Source: Chrysochromulina parva
Lineage: Eukaryota; Haptophyta; Prymnesiales; Chrysochromulinaceae
Assembly: GCA_002887195.1 (NCBI GenBank)
Contig: PJAB01001317.1
Span: 1 to 15,418 of the forward strand
DNA: 15,418 nucleotides
Reading direction: 5' to 3'
Of this stretch, positions 1 to 7,137 are shown one piece after another. Within the stretch, counting starts at the first letter, position 1. Each line of letters opens with the position of its first letter. The translations under genes and the position numbers were made by a program. The notes below the pieces were generated by a model. It had not been told where the DNA came from. It searched no databases and saw only the letters and a program-made list of their open reading frames with translations.

Positions 1-127
1 TTTGCCCAGCGCCCTCTTGCGGCTCCGACAAACCGGCAAAGCCGGCCAAGGGTGCTCGCGCGTGCTTCAGACTGATCGCGCGCGCGCGCAGACCTCACCC
101 TCTTCTTCAGACTTCACCTCCGCAGCC

Positions 128-2030
128 ATGAGCGCGCTGATGGACCTTCTCGCAAACGCGGCCACCGACGTGACTGCGGTGCACGATTCTGAGGCTGCAT
201 CCATCCTCCAGCAGCTGTTCTCTTCCGGGCGCGAGTCGTCCGACGTGTCGGCCTCGGATGCAGAGCAAACCGCGGCCACCATGGGTGAGGCCGAGGCCGA
301 CGAAACGCCGAGGCCGTGGACGCGAGAGGAGGATGAGCTCCTGCGGCGCCTCGTGGCTGCCAAGATGGGCCCGCAGGCAGCAAAGCGCGGTCCGGGGAAG
401 GCGCCTGCGGCGCAGCTCGAGACGCGCGAGTGGCGTCAAATTGCGGAGAACTTCGATAACCGCACCGCGATGCAGTGCGCCCACCGCTTCCAGAAGGTCG
501 CCAACCCGGAAAATGTTAAAGGTGCGTCCGCGACCGTGCTTTTGATCTGACCCTTGGCCATTGTCTGCCACCTCTATCTCAATCCTGGTGGCGCGCGCGC
601 GCCTGCCCCCATCCGGCGCATCGGCCGGCCACAGCCCATCAGCCTGCGCGCGGTGCACGCGCGCGTGCGCACCTCCACTCCGGCCTTGTCCTCGCACGGC
701 TTGAACGACTACGCGCGACACCACCCAAGTTGCTTGGACCGGCGCCATGGCGCCCATGGTGCTTGGACGACGTGGTCGGCGGCTCACAAGTCCTCTGACC
801 GCGCGCCCGTGTGTTCGCGCTTGCCGCCCCTCCTCGGCGGTCGCTTGCGCAGGGCCATGGAGCGCTAGCGAGGATGAGCAGCTCGTCGAGCTCGTCGGCC
901 AGTACGGCGGCAAGCACTGGGCACGTATCGCGTCCATGCTGCCGGGGCGTACCGGCAAACAGTGCCGCGAACGCTGGTGTAACAACCTGGACCCATCGCT
1001 CAAAAAGGGCGCGTGGACGCCCGAGGAGGACGAGACGATTCTGAGGCTGCACTCAAAGCTCGGCACCAGGTACGCACCGCCGCTAGCTGAGCGATCCCAA
1101 CGGCCGAAGCCCACCCGCCCTCCGACGCCTCTTCCCTCTCGTGCACCATCCCTCGTTTGACTCGATGCCGTGTCGCGTGTCCCCCGTGCGTGCCTGCGCA
1201 GATGGGCGGAGATTGCCAAGTGCCTTCCGGGGCGCTCGGACAACTCGGTCAAGAATCGCTGGTACTCGACTTGCTCGCGTATCCTACGGCAGCAGCAGGA
1301 GGCCGCCGCGGCCGCGGCGGAGGGCTCCGGGCGTGTCGTGCCCGCCTTCAAGCCCGATTACGGCGAGCCGTCGGCCGACTCCAAACGGGGGCCCAAGTCG
1401 GCCGCGTCGTCCATGGACGCCGCCGAGGCGACCGCGTCGGCGCCCATGGAGGTCACACGCACGCACACGAGCGATACGCTCAGCGACGGCGGCACCGAGG
1501 TGGCGGACACTGCGCCCGCGACGGCGCCCACGACGCCCTCACACTCGGCGGGTTCTACCGGTCTGTCCGCCTCGCCCGCCTCCAAGGAGGCGGGCGGTGC
1601 GGCACGCTTGCGGCCCAAGGAGGGAGCGGCCGCCTCGCCGCGTGAGCGCAAGCGGAAGGCGATGCAATTGCCCAAGCTGACGAGCGCGACCGAGGGTTTC
1701 GTCAAAACTGCCGAGGGTGTCGTCTCGGTCGCGCCGTTTGGGAGCGCGGCTCCCGGAGACGCTCTAGTCCTACCAAAGAGTAAGACGCAGAAGACGCTCA
1801 GCCACCTAGGCAGCCTCGTCTTCGAGCCGCACGCCGAGCATGCCGGCGGCGCGCGCCCGGCGCCGCCGCCCAACGCGGGCGCTGCCAAGGCGCCACCCCC
1901 CCACGAGCCCCTGCCACCCCGCTGCCTCTCAATGCCGCCCACGTGGCCGATGCTGTCGGTCGACTTGCCCTCGCGCATGTCGCCGAGCGTGGGCATTGAG
2001 GATGGCGCGCGCTCCGCCGAGATCCACTGA
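128..2030 (+). CDS. R1R2R3-type MYB transcription factor (three exons)
   Basis: The model joins 128-521, 853-1069 and 1202-2030, giving 479 residues in frame. Three MYB repeats are visible. R1 has W64, W102 and F121, R2 has W134, W154 and W173, and R3 has W186, W205 and W224. R2 contains GKQCRERW, with the cysteine (C169) that corresponds to the redox-sensitive Cys of c-Myb. R3 reads WAEIAKCLPGRSDN, very close to animal c-Myb and plant MYB3R. R1 carries an extra stretch of about 18 residues between its first two aromatic positions. The repeats are known to bind DNA as tandem helix-turn-helix units, and the family commonly controls cell-cycle or developmental genes. The rest (225-479) is Ala/Pro/Ser-rich with a basic cluster (R353-K356) that may be a nuclear signal. 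ATG 128 is the first in-frame ATG. The frame stays open upstream to the window edge, so an earlier start is possible. The family call is firm; the target genes are unknown. Confidence 0.93.
522..852 (+). other. Intron 1 of the MYB gene
   Basis: This 331-nt GT-AG intron (GTGCGT...TTGCGCAG) is phase 1 and splits the Gly codon exactly at the R1/R2 boundary (VK-GPW). The downstream exon continues the MYB R2 repeat without loss. Inside is a perfect 14-bp palindrome, GGCGCCATGGCGCC (741-754), flanked by two copies of TGCTTGGAC (731-739 and 760-768). Confidence 0.88.
1070..1201 (+). other. Intron 2 of the MYB gene
   Basis: This 132-nt GT-AG intron (GTACGC...CTGCGCAG) is phase 2 and splits an Arg codon (AG|A) in R3, between LGT and WAEIAK. 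From recall, many plant R2R3-MYB genes carry a phase-2 intron at or next to this place (LGNR-W), so the position may be ancient. The exon join restores the c-Myb-like R3 exactly. Confidence 0.9.
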
Positions 2031-2115
2031 GATTTGCCGAGACCCATCGAGATCAACGGGTTCGGAAGGATTGAGGAGCGCCGATGGCCTGCCCGCCTGG
2101 TAGCGCTTGATGTGC

Positions 2116-2164
2116 CCCCGCGAGGGTATTGCATCCCCGCAAGGGTATTGCATCCCCGCGAGGG
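2116..2164. repeat. 19-bp tandem repeat, about 2.6 copies
   Basis: The unit CCCCGCGAGGGTATTGCAT occurs at 2116-2134 and again, with one change, at 2135-2153. A partial third copy follows at 2154-2164. It lies in the presumed 3' UTR/intergenic DNA after the MYB gene. Confidence 0.85.
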
Positions 2165-2167
2165 CGA

Positions 2168-2237
2168 CGGTTGTATGCTCGCCGCTTGGCACGGATGCAT
2201 GCTATGGCGGTTGTATGCTCGCCGCTTGCTACGGATG
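2168..2237. repeat. 30-bp direct repeat, 40-bp period
   Basis: Two copies (2168-2197 and 2208-2237) begin CGGTTGTATGCTCGCCGCTT and end ACGGATG, differing at two bases. A 10-base spacer containing GCATGCTATG separates them, and a related GCATGCTACGG occurs again at about 2260-2270. It directly follows the 19-bp array, so this is a small minisatellite-like cluster. Confidence 0.8.
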
Positions 2238-2623
2238 GTGGCGGGGGCGATGATGATATGCATGCTACGGGGTGAGAGGACTGGTGAGGGGAGCGCAGAG
2301 GAACCCGGCGAGGCACCGACGTGGCGATCCGACCGCAAGGCGAGGCGGGTCATCTCGTCGCGTCTCGTGAGCTCGACGCGCGGAGTCCACAGATGAGTGG
2401 GCGCGCCCGCTGTGACGCTTCGCTGCTACCTGTCAGTGCTTGCCCGCAGCCCCATTGACATGAAAGTGCACCGGTTGACGTGCTGGTGTACACGATGAGC
2501 GCATGAAGACTTGAGGTCGTCGCGACCGCGACGACCGACGTGCTGTATTTTGAGGGGAATGTGTCGTTGCTCGCGCGACTACCTCACGCGTGCGCGTGCG
2601 TTCCCTCGGCCCTTGATAAGTCG

Positions 2624-2634
2624 TATTTAATAAA
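2624..2634 (+). promoter_or_regulatory. TATTTAATAAA motif in an AT-rich island (TATA-like or poly(A) signal)
   Basis: The motif sits in a strikingly AT-rich patch of an otherwise GC-rich window, about 330 bases before the HET-LRR start codon and about 600 bases after the MYB stop. Either role is conceivable from position alone. There is no further evidence. Confidence 0.25.
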
Positions 2635-2964
2635 TGAAAGGTTGTTTGAAATGTTTGATGAGTCCGCCAATCCACAATCTTTAATCAGATTGAGATTCAA
2701 TGTTTCAATCTATCGCGGGTTACATTTGGTTACTAAAAGTTACTCAAGTACAATGTACATGTATGTACCGGGTATCAAGACTGTATCAAGAGTGTGTGTC
2801 CCGGCTCCCCCCGGTGAACCGGCGGGGATCTGCGGGGTGTCAAGTTTGATTGGCGTCATTGGCAAAATGTGCAGGTCCAGCAGCGAACCGAACGCAGATA
2901 TCTGTGGAGTTAGGCGAGCAGGACGGCGACGCAGCTCTTCCCTCTGGAGGGGCCGAAGCCCGAA

Positions 2965-4995
2965 ATGGCAGAGCGTCCGCCAAGAGTCGCAGAGCGTCCG
3001 CCAGATACCCTTGCGGACCCGACGTCGCATCGAAAGCTGTCCTGCAGCATCATGAAGGTTGCATGGAGGCAGTGCGTACGCATCACTCGTTTGTGCTGCC
3101 AAGGCGCGCTGGTTAAAGAGACGGAGCCATCGTCAAGCACGAAGGCGTGGGGTGATCCTGATCTCGACCGGTACCGTCTGCCCGCATCCATCTGGCGAGC
3201 CCTTGAATCAGGTCACGTGATGCTGGTCCGCATGACATGGCTGATTGAGTACAGCCGCAGGGGAGGCATCCTAACGCGTCGGCAAGACTTGCCGCCAGAA
3301 GCTTTCATATCTCTCCGTGAGCTCCAAGATCTTTACGGGGAAGGCAACCCCGACAGCGTGCTGCCGATCATTGCAATCTCGTACTGCTGGGAAACTGCAA
3401 GTCATCCTGATCCGCACGGGACACAACTGGCTAAGATTGCCTCGACGATGGAGGCGCAGCGTTCCCTATACGCAAAGTTCTTCGGCGAGATGGGTGTTAT
3501 GATGGACTGGATCAGCATGTATCAGAAAGAACGCACGCCACAGGAGCAATTGGGGTTCCAGTTTGCGCTGACCGAGACGATGGACCTTTGGTATGCCCAT
3601 CAAGGGACGACAGTATACATGCTCACGGCGCCCCCAGAACGAAGCGGACGCTCATACTCGGACTCTGGCTGGCCCACATATGAGCGCTGCTCAGCCGAGC
3701 AGATCAAAAAGTTCTTTCTGCTCGAGGCCAAGTGGAAGCTCTGCATGGACTTGGGCCGTGAGGATGTCAAGGACATGGAGCAACAACGCGCGTGGCCCAT
3801 CGGACCGGAAGACTTTGACACGTTGATTGAGACCAAGAAGTTTACCAATGGCGCCGACAGCAATGCAGTCAAAACGCTGTTCCGCAAAATGAGCGCGAAG
3901 CAGCTGGGGGGCATTAAGAAGCTCGACTTCTTTAGCATGAAGACGCCAAACGTTACGGACTGCGAGCGGCTCGGCAGGTGCCTCAACTTGTGCCGCCAAC
4001 TTGAGACTCTCGATCTTGCTGGGACCGGACTCGCTGAGGGAAAGTCGACGAAGATTGAACTCCTCCTTAGCCCCTCTGCCTGAATGCTGAAACCAACCCG
4101 CGTGCACAACCCCACTGAACCTTACAGATGACTGCGTTGAACTCTTCGCCGCTCTCAAGCCGGGCAGCCTACCCGAGCTTGTGGAGATGTGGTGTGATGG
4201 AGGGGTGAGCATGAAGAAGGATAACCAGATTCGAGATGGTGGGTTCCGCGCTATATTGTCTGCTGCCGTCCACTCAATGCCGAAGCTCGCAAAGTTGTGG
4301 GTGGAGAGTAACCAAATCACCGCCGTTGGTGTGGATGCGATGGCCAAGAGCATTCGAGCGGGAGCGCTCTCCAAGTTGAGTCACCTCGGAATCAACGCGA
4401 ACCTGCTTGCGGATGCCGGTGTCGTCTCTTTGGCTCATTTGAGTGCTGATGGATTTCTCCCAAAGCTCCGTCTGCTCTTTCTGCACAACAGCCAGATCAC
4501 ACGCGAAGGCTTTGCTGGCCTTTCACTCGCGTGCGCGCGTGGGGCATTCAAGGTGCTCGAAGAGCTCCCAAACTTCCCCCGCCCGCCTCGCATGCAAGTG
4601 CTCACCACGGCGTCCTCTCCCCACAGGTGCTCGAAGAGCTCTCGATTGGATTCAACCTCTTGGGAGACAATGGCATTCTTGCCTTCTCCCGAGCATGCGA
4701 AGTCGGTGCGCTGCAACAGTTGCGTCAGCTCTTCTTTCAGAGGTGTGCTATCGGAGATGTTGGCTTCCAATCTCTGGCAGATAGCCTGGGTCGCAAGGCA
4801 CTGCCCAAGCTCTCTGCAATCGACTTGCAAATGAATCCCATCAGCTTGGATGTTGTCTCGATGCTCACCCAAAAACGTGCAGGCGCAAAGTTGCCGCCCC
4901 TGCGTGTTAATGTGACTGATGGAGTTGAGATCCCTTCACTCGTGCTCGAAGTGGATGCAAACGCTCTCTGCTCCATCACTGCAACGTACTCCTGA
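2965..4995 (+). CDS. HET-like effector domain plus leucine-rich-repeat protein (three exons)
   Basis: The model joins 2965-4039, 4128-4552 and 4627-4995, giving 622 residues. The N-terminal half has motifs in the order of fungal HET domains. IAISYCWE (137-143) parallels 'LSYvWG', MDWISMYQ (180-187) parallels 'WiDslCInQ', MDLWYAHQGTTVYML (about 206-220) follows, and GWPTYE (235-240) parallels 'gWtlQE'. HET domains are TIR-related and trigger incompatibility or cell death in fungi. The homology is inferred from motifs. From about residue 315, some nine LRRs of the ribonuclease-inhibitor type follow, for example KLAKLWVESNQITAVGVDAM and KLSHLGINANLLADAGV. Intron 2 falls exactly between repeats 6 and 7. 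No NACHT/NB-ARC ATPase, signal peptide or membrane segment is seen, so a cytosolic protein is likely. ATG 2965 has a favourable context (GAAATGG); ATG 3052 is an alternative. GC content looks lower than in the neighbouring genes. Confidence 0.82.
4040..4127 (+). other. Intron 1 of the HET-LRR gene, apparent GA-AG junction
   Basis: The acceptor CTTACAG|AT is clear. It opens DCVELFAALKPGSLPELVEM, the rest of an LRR begun upstream as LETLDLAGTGLAE. Only a donor leaving one codon base (GAG G|GA) joins the two halves in frame and yields ...GLAEDDCVELF..., so the intron starts with GA. Nearby GT and GC dinucleotides give the wrong phase or delete the repeat. The upstream frame stops at 4081-4083, so some splicing is needed. 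The exact donor is uncertain. Confidence 0.55.
4551..4641 (+). repeat. Perfect 17-bp direct repeat bracketing an intron
   Basis: AGGTGCTCGAAGAGCTC occurs at 4551-4567 and 4625-4641. It spans both intron boundaries and starts with the AGGT proto-splice tetramer. The copies differ in the base before (a/c) and the base after (c/t), which fixes the length at 17. Confidence 0.95.
4553..4626 (+). other. Intron 2 of the HET-LRR gene, flanked by a 17-bp direct repeat
   Basis: This 74-nt GT-AG intron is phase 0 between Lys and Val of two LRRs. Its first 15 bases equal the first 15 bases of the next exon. Removing it restores ARGAFKVLEELSIGFNLLGD. Because of the repeat, any splice register within it gives the same mRNA. 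The body (4568-4624) is pyrimidine-rich and unlike the flanking exons. Confidence 0.9.
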
Positions 4996-5322
4996 CACGA
5001 CAGCCTGTGAGCTGTGTCTGACACAGTGACAAAGACAAATAGTGCGAATCAAGTCTCTTGAACCGGCATGTAAATCGTCTGGGGACGTCGAGTATTTTAA
5101 CAGCCAATTCACACATCGGGAGCGAGACGCGCAAACCTTGGCCGTCCTGGGACAAAAAGGGTGCGCTGCCGCCCACCCGCCGCGTCATGTCCAGCGTGTC
5201 CGTCGTCGTCCCTTGGCCTTCGGTCCGCTGACCGATACACTTTTCCCGTCGCGCAGGAGCGTTCCGATCAGTTCCGAACGAGCGTCATCCGATCTCCGAG
5301 AGGCTCCGCGGCGAACTCGAGC
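4996..5322. other. Intergenic region / 5' end of the GT61-like gene
   Basis: No complete gene is supported here. The stretch holds the HET-LRR 3' end and the leader of the next gene. A good acceptor-like sequence, CTTTTCCCGTCGCGCAG (5240-5256), lies in it, and the downstream frame is open from there. A short upstream exon encoding a signal anchor may therefore exist. One ATG at 5188 (MSSVSVVVPWPSVR, then stop) could be part of it, but the implied 35-nt intron would be unusually short. Confidence 0.35.
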
Positions 5323-6870
5323 ATGGTTCCCGCAAACCTCTGGACAGAGACATCACCGAAATGCGTCCTTTGGGGACGGGGACTTCCTGACGCCATGGCC
5401 AATTTCAGTTGTCCTACTTCCAGGCATACGAATTTCCATTGGCGTTTTGGCATCCCGAACTGTGCAGCTGCAAATGTAACCATTTCCAATCGAGGTGGCA
5501 TCCAAGGCTTGGAGGTGCAGCTAGCGGCGGCGCCTCGCACTGAGGCAGATGCAGCAGCGTTGCGGCTTGTCGTTGAATGCGGCCTTTGGGACTCTTACTG
5601 GGGTGTCAAAGGTTTTCCGTTTGACCCTGGGCTACCCACTCGGCTTCAAACAGCAACAGGCAACGTACCCAAATTTGTCTCGTGGCCGGGGCAGCGCTCT
5701 CAGCAGAGCAAACGGTGGTCGTCGCTCTCGCGACTGCTCTCAGTCTCACCAATAGCAACCCCGCGGCGGGTTGTGCACCATGCTGGCGTGGCTCTGTTCA
5801 TGTATCGGCACACTTGGGTGGGCCACTTCGGTCACAACCTGCTACACAACCTTGCCTGCATCATCGAGACTTTTGACGAGTGGCGAATGTTGCATCTATT
5901 GCCAAAGCGCACCGCCACCTACGTAGCACTCGACCTCGGTGCCCATGGTTCCGAGGAGCTTCCGATGAAAATGCTGAGCATGCTTTTCCACCGCGTGCTC
6001 TCAGCGAGCCAACTGCCCACTGATGAAGAGCACGTATTCGAGCACGCACTCCTCGGCCAGGCCCACCGGCACATGCTCCATATGTCGGTGTATGCCACGC
6101 CGTCGCTCGCGCAACGCCGCCTGTATCGTTCGATGGGAGCCTTGCTCGAGCTGAGCTTCTGCCGTGGGGCGCGCGCCATCTGCACCGCGCCGGCGTCAGT
6201 TGATCCGAAGCAGAAAATGCCTGGGCTCTCGTGGCTGATCGCGGCCGGACGAGGTGTGGAGCGGTGCGCGCAGACGAACCACAGCACCAACATCTCTGCC
6301 GATCCCTCGTTGCCGCCAGTGCGAGCGCTGGTGGCGGTGCGATGCTCAGCAGCAGATGTGACTGCCAAACGCTGCCGCAACGAGGACCCGAACGGAAGTA
6401 AGGGTCGCCGCGCGCTTCTCAACGAGGACGAGGTGATCGCTGCGCTGATCACGGTCAGTGCGGGCACGTGCGTCTTCACGGCAAACCCAGGCACTTTGCC
6501 GCTGGCGCAGCAAGTAATGCTCTTCCGATCCATGGATGTGTTAGTGGCTGCGAGCGGCTCGGCGCTCATCGGAATGTTCTTTATGCGACCGCGGGCAGTT
6601 GTCGTCGAGCTTCTCAGTTTCCAGGGAACCTCAGTGCCTGACACAACGTGGCACGAGCTGGGCATATCCCTCGGGCTCACGTACAAAGTTCTGCACGAAC
6701 AGCACTGGTTTGCGCGCACTGCTTTGCCGTGGGACCGTCGCGAAGCTATCCATGTTGAGCCCAGCGAGCTCGTCGACCTTGTGCGGAGCAGCTTGCATAC
6801 CGCCTATGGGGACCCGAGCGAGGTCGCCCCGGCTTTGATGGCGTCCAATCGCCGAAGGGTCCGGTCGTGA
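5323..6870 (+). CDS. GT61/DUF563-like glycosyltransferase, N-terminus uncertain
   Basis: The frame runs 515 codons from the first in-frame ATG. It shows the two hallmarks of the GT61 (DUF563) family, which includes EOGT and plant xylan/N-glycan xylosyl- and arabinosyltransferases. One is an aromatic/His stretch, GHFGHNLLHNLACIIETFDEW (about 167-187), matching the family's 'HNfyH...lp.l'. The other is a C-terminal block with LLNEDEVIAALI (about 365-376), LPLAQQVMLFRSMDVLVAASGSALIGMFF (about 392-420) and VVELL (427-431), matching '..fQi.lf..advvvg.HGAgl.N.lFm.pg..viEi'. Such enzymes transfer sugars to proteins or glycans in the ER/Golgi lumen. In place of the usual HGAG there is SGSA (411-414), so the donor-site chemistry may differ. 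No signal anchor follows ATG 5323, and the frame is open upstream to about 5161, so an upstream exon is likely. The family call is fairly sure; donor and acceptor are unknown. Confidence 0.78.
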   Translation: MVPANLWTETSPKCVLWGRGLPDAMANFSCPTSRHTNFHWRFGIPNCAAANVTISNRGGIQGLEVQLAAAPRTEADAAALRLVVECGLWDSYWGVKGFPFDPGLPTRLQTATGNVPKFVSWPGQRSQQSKRWSSLSRLLSVSPIATPRRVVHHAGVALFMYRHTWVGHFGHNLLHNLACIIETFDEWRMLHLLPKRTATYVALDLGAHGSEELPMKMLSMLFHRVLSASQLPTDEEHVFEHALLGQAHRHMLHMSVYATPSLAQRRLYRSMGALLELSFCRGARAICTAPASVDPKQKMPGLSWLIAAGRGVERCAQTNHSTNISADPSLPPVRALVAVRCSAADVTAKRCRNEDPNGSKGRRALLNEDEVIAALITVSAGTCVFTANPGTLPLAQQVMLFRSMDVLVAASGSALIGMFFMRPRAVVVELLSFQGTSVPDTTWHELGISLGLTYKVLHEQHWFARTALPWDRREAIHVEPSELVDLVRSSLHTAYGDPSEVAPALMASNRRRVRS

Positions 6871-7137
6871 GTGTGACGATGGAAATGACCAGACACCAGC
6901 TATCACAGTCGGCGAGAGAGGACTACGTTTACTCTGGAGACACCGCGAGTACGCGGCTGAATTTAGCAACCAACCACAACGACGACTGAACATGTTCCTC
7001 ACAACAACCTCACAGACGCACAGTCACACACGCAGAGCGACTCACAATCTCTCTTTCCGGGTTTTTTTGTGACCGCGACGAAACTGACTTCTGTTTTAGG
7101 CAAAAGTTTGCCCCTCGCGTGAAGGGACGCGAGAACC
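6871..7137. other. Intergenic region and leader of the MORC fusion gene
   Basis: No gene is seen here. It includes TTCTGTTTTAG (7089-7099), which resembles a 3' splice site and may end an intron in the 5' UTR. It also includes a hairpin just before the start codon, listed separately. Confidence 0.4.
7114..7133 (+). promoter_or_regulatory. Hairpin immediately upstream of the MORC-fusion start codon
   Basis: CTCGCGT and ACGCGAG form a perfect 7-bp, GC-rich stem around a 6-nt loop (GAAGGG). It ends four bases before ATG 7138. In mRNA this could slow scanning ribosomes. The role is inferred; the inverted repeat is seen directly. Confidence 0.45.

Larger units (their letters stand above)
2031..2964. 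other. Intergenic region between the MYB and HET-LRR genes
   Basis: No gene is supported in these 934 bases. The region must hold the 3' UTR of the MYB gene and the promoter/5' UTR of the next one. It contains two short tandem repeat blocks (2116-2164 and 2168-2237) and an abrupt shift to AT-rich sequence at about 2600-2780. That island includes TATTTAATAAA at 2624-2634, which could serve as a TATA-like element or as a poly(A) signal. I cannot decide which. A 15-base repeat sits at the very 3' end and runs into the next coding region. Confidence 0.5.

Noticed and set aside
741..754. 14-bp palindrome in MYB intron 1, flanked by 9-bp repeats, as a mobile-element scar
   Set aside because: There is no transposon body or terminal repeat, and the whole unit is only about 38 bases. 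Short palindromes are common in GC-rich introns.
107..1351. Long minus-strand open frame (414 codons) across the MYB gene
   Set aside because: It is antisense to the MYB exons and introns, has no recognisable domain, and is expected in very GC-rich DNA where antisense stops are rare.
2116..2237. Repeat cluster as a CRISPR array
   Set aside because: Units are tandem with no regular unique spacers, copies are two to three, and the setting is a eukaryotic intergenic region.
1358..2353. Minus-strand frame of 331 codons over the MYB tail and intergenic repeats
   Set aside because: It mirrors GC-rich coding codons and then runs through tandem repeats. No motif, no sensible start, and it overlaps a well-supported exon.
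5919..6719. Minus-strand frame of 266 codons opposite the glycosyltransferase
   Set aside because: It is the shadow of a frame with clear GT61 motifs and shows no domain of its own.
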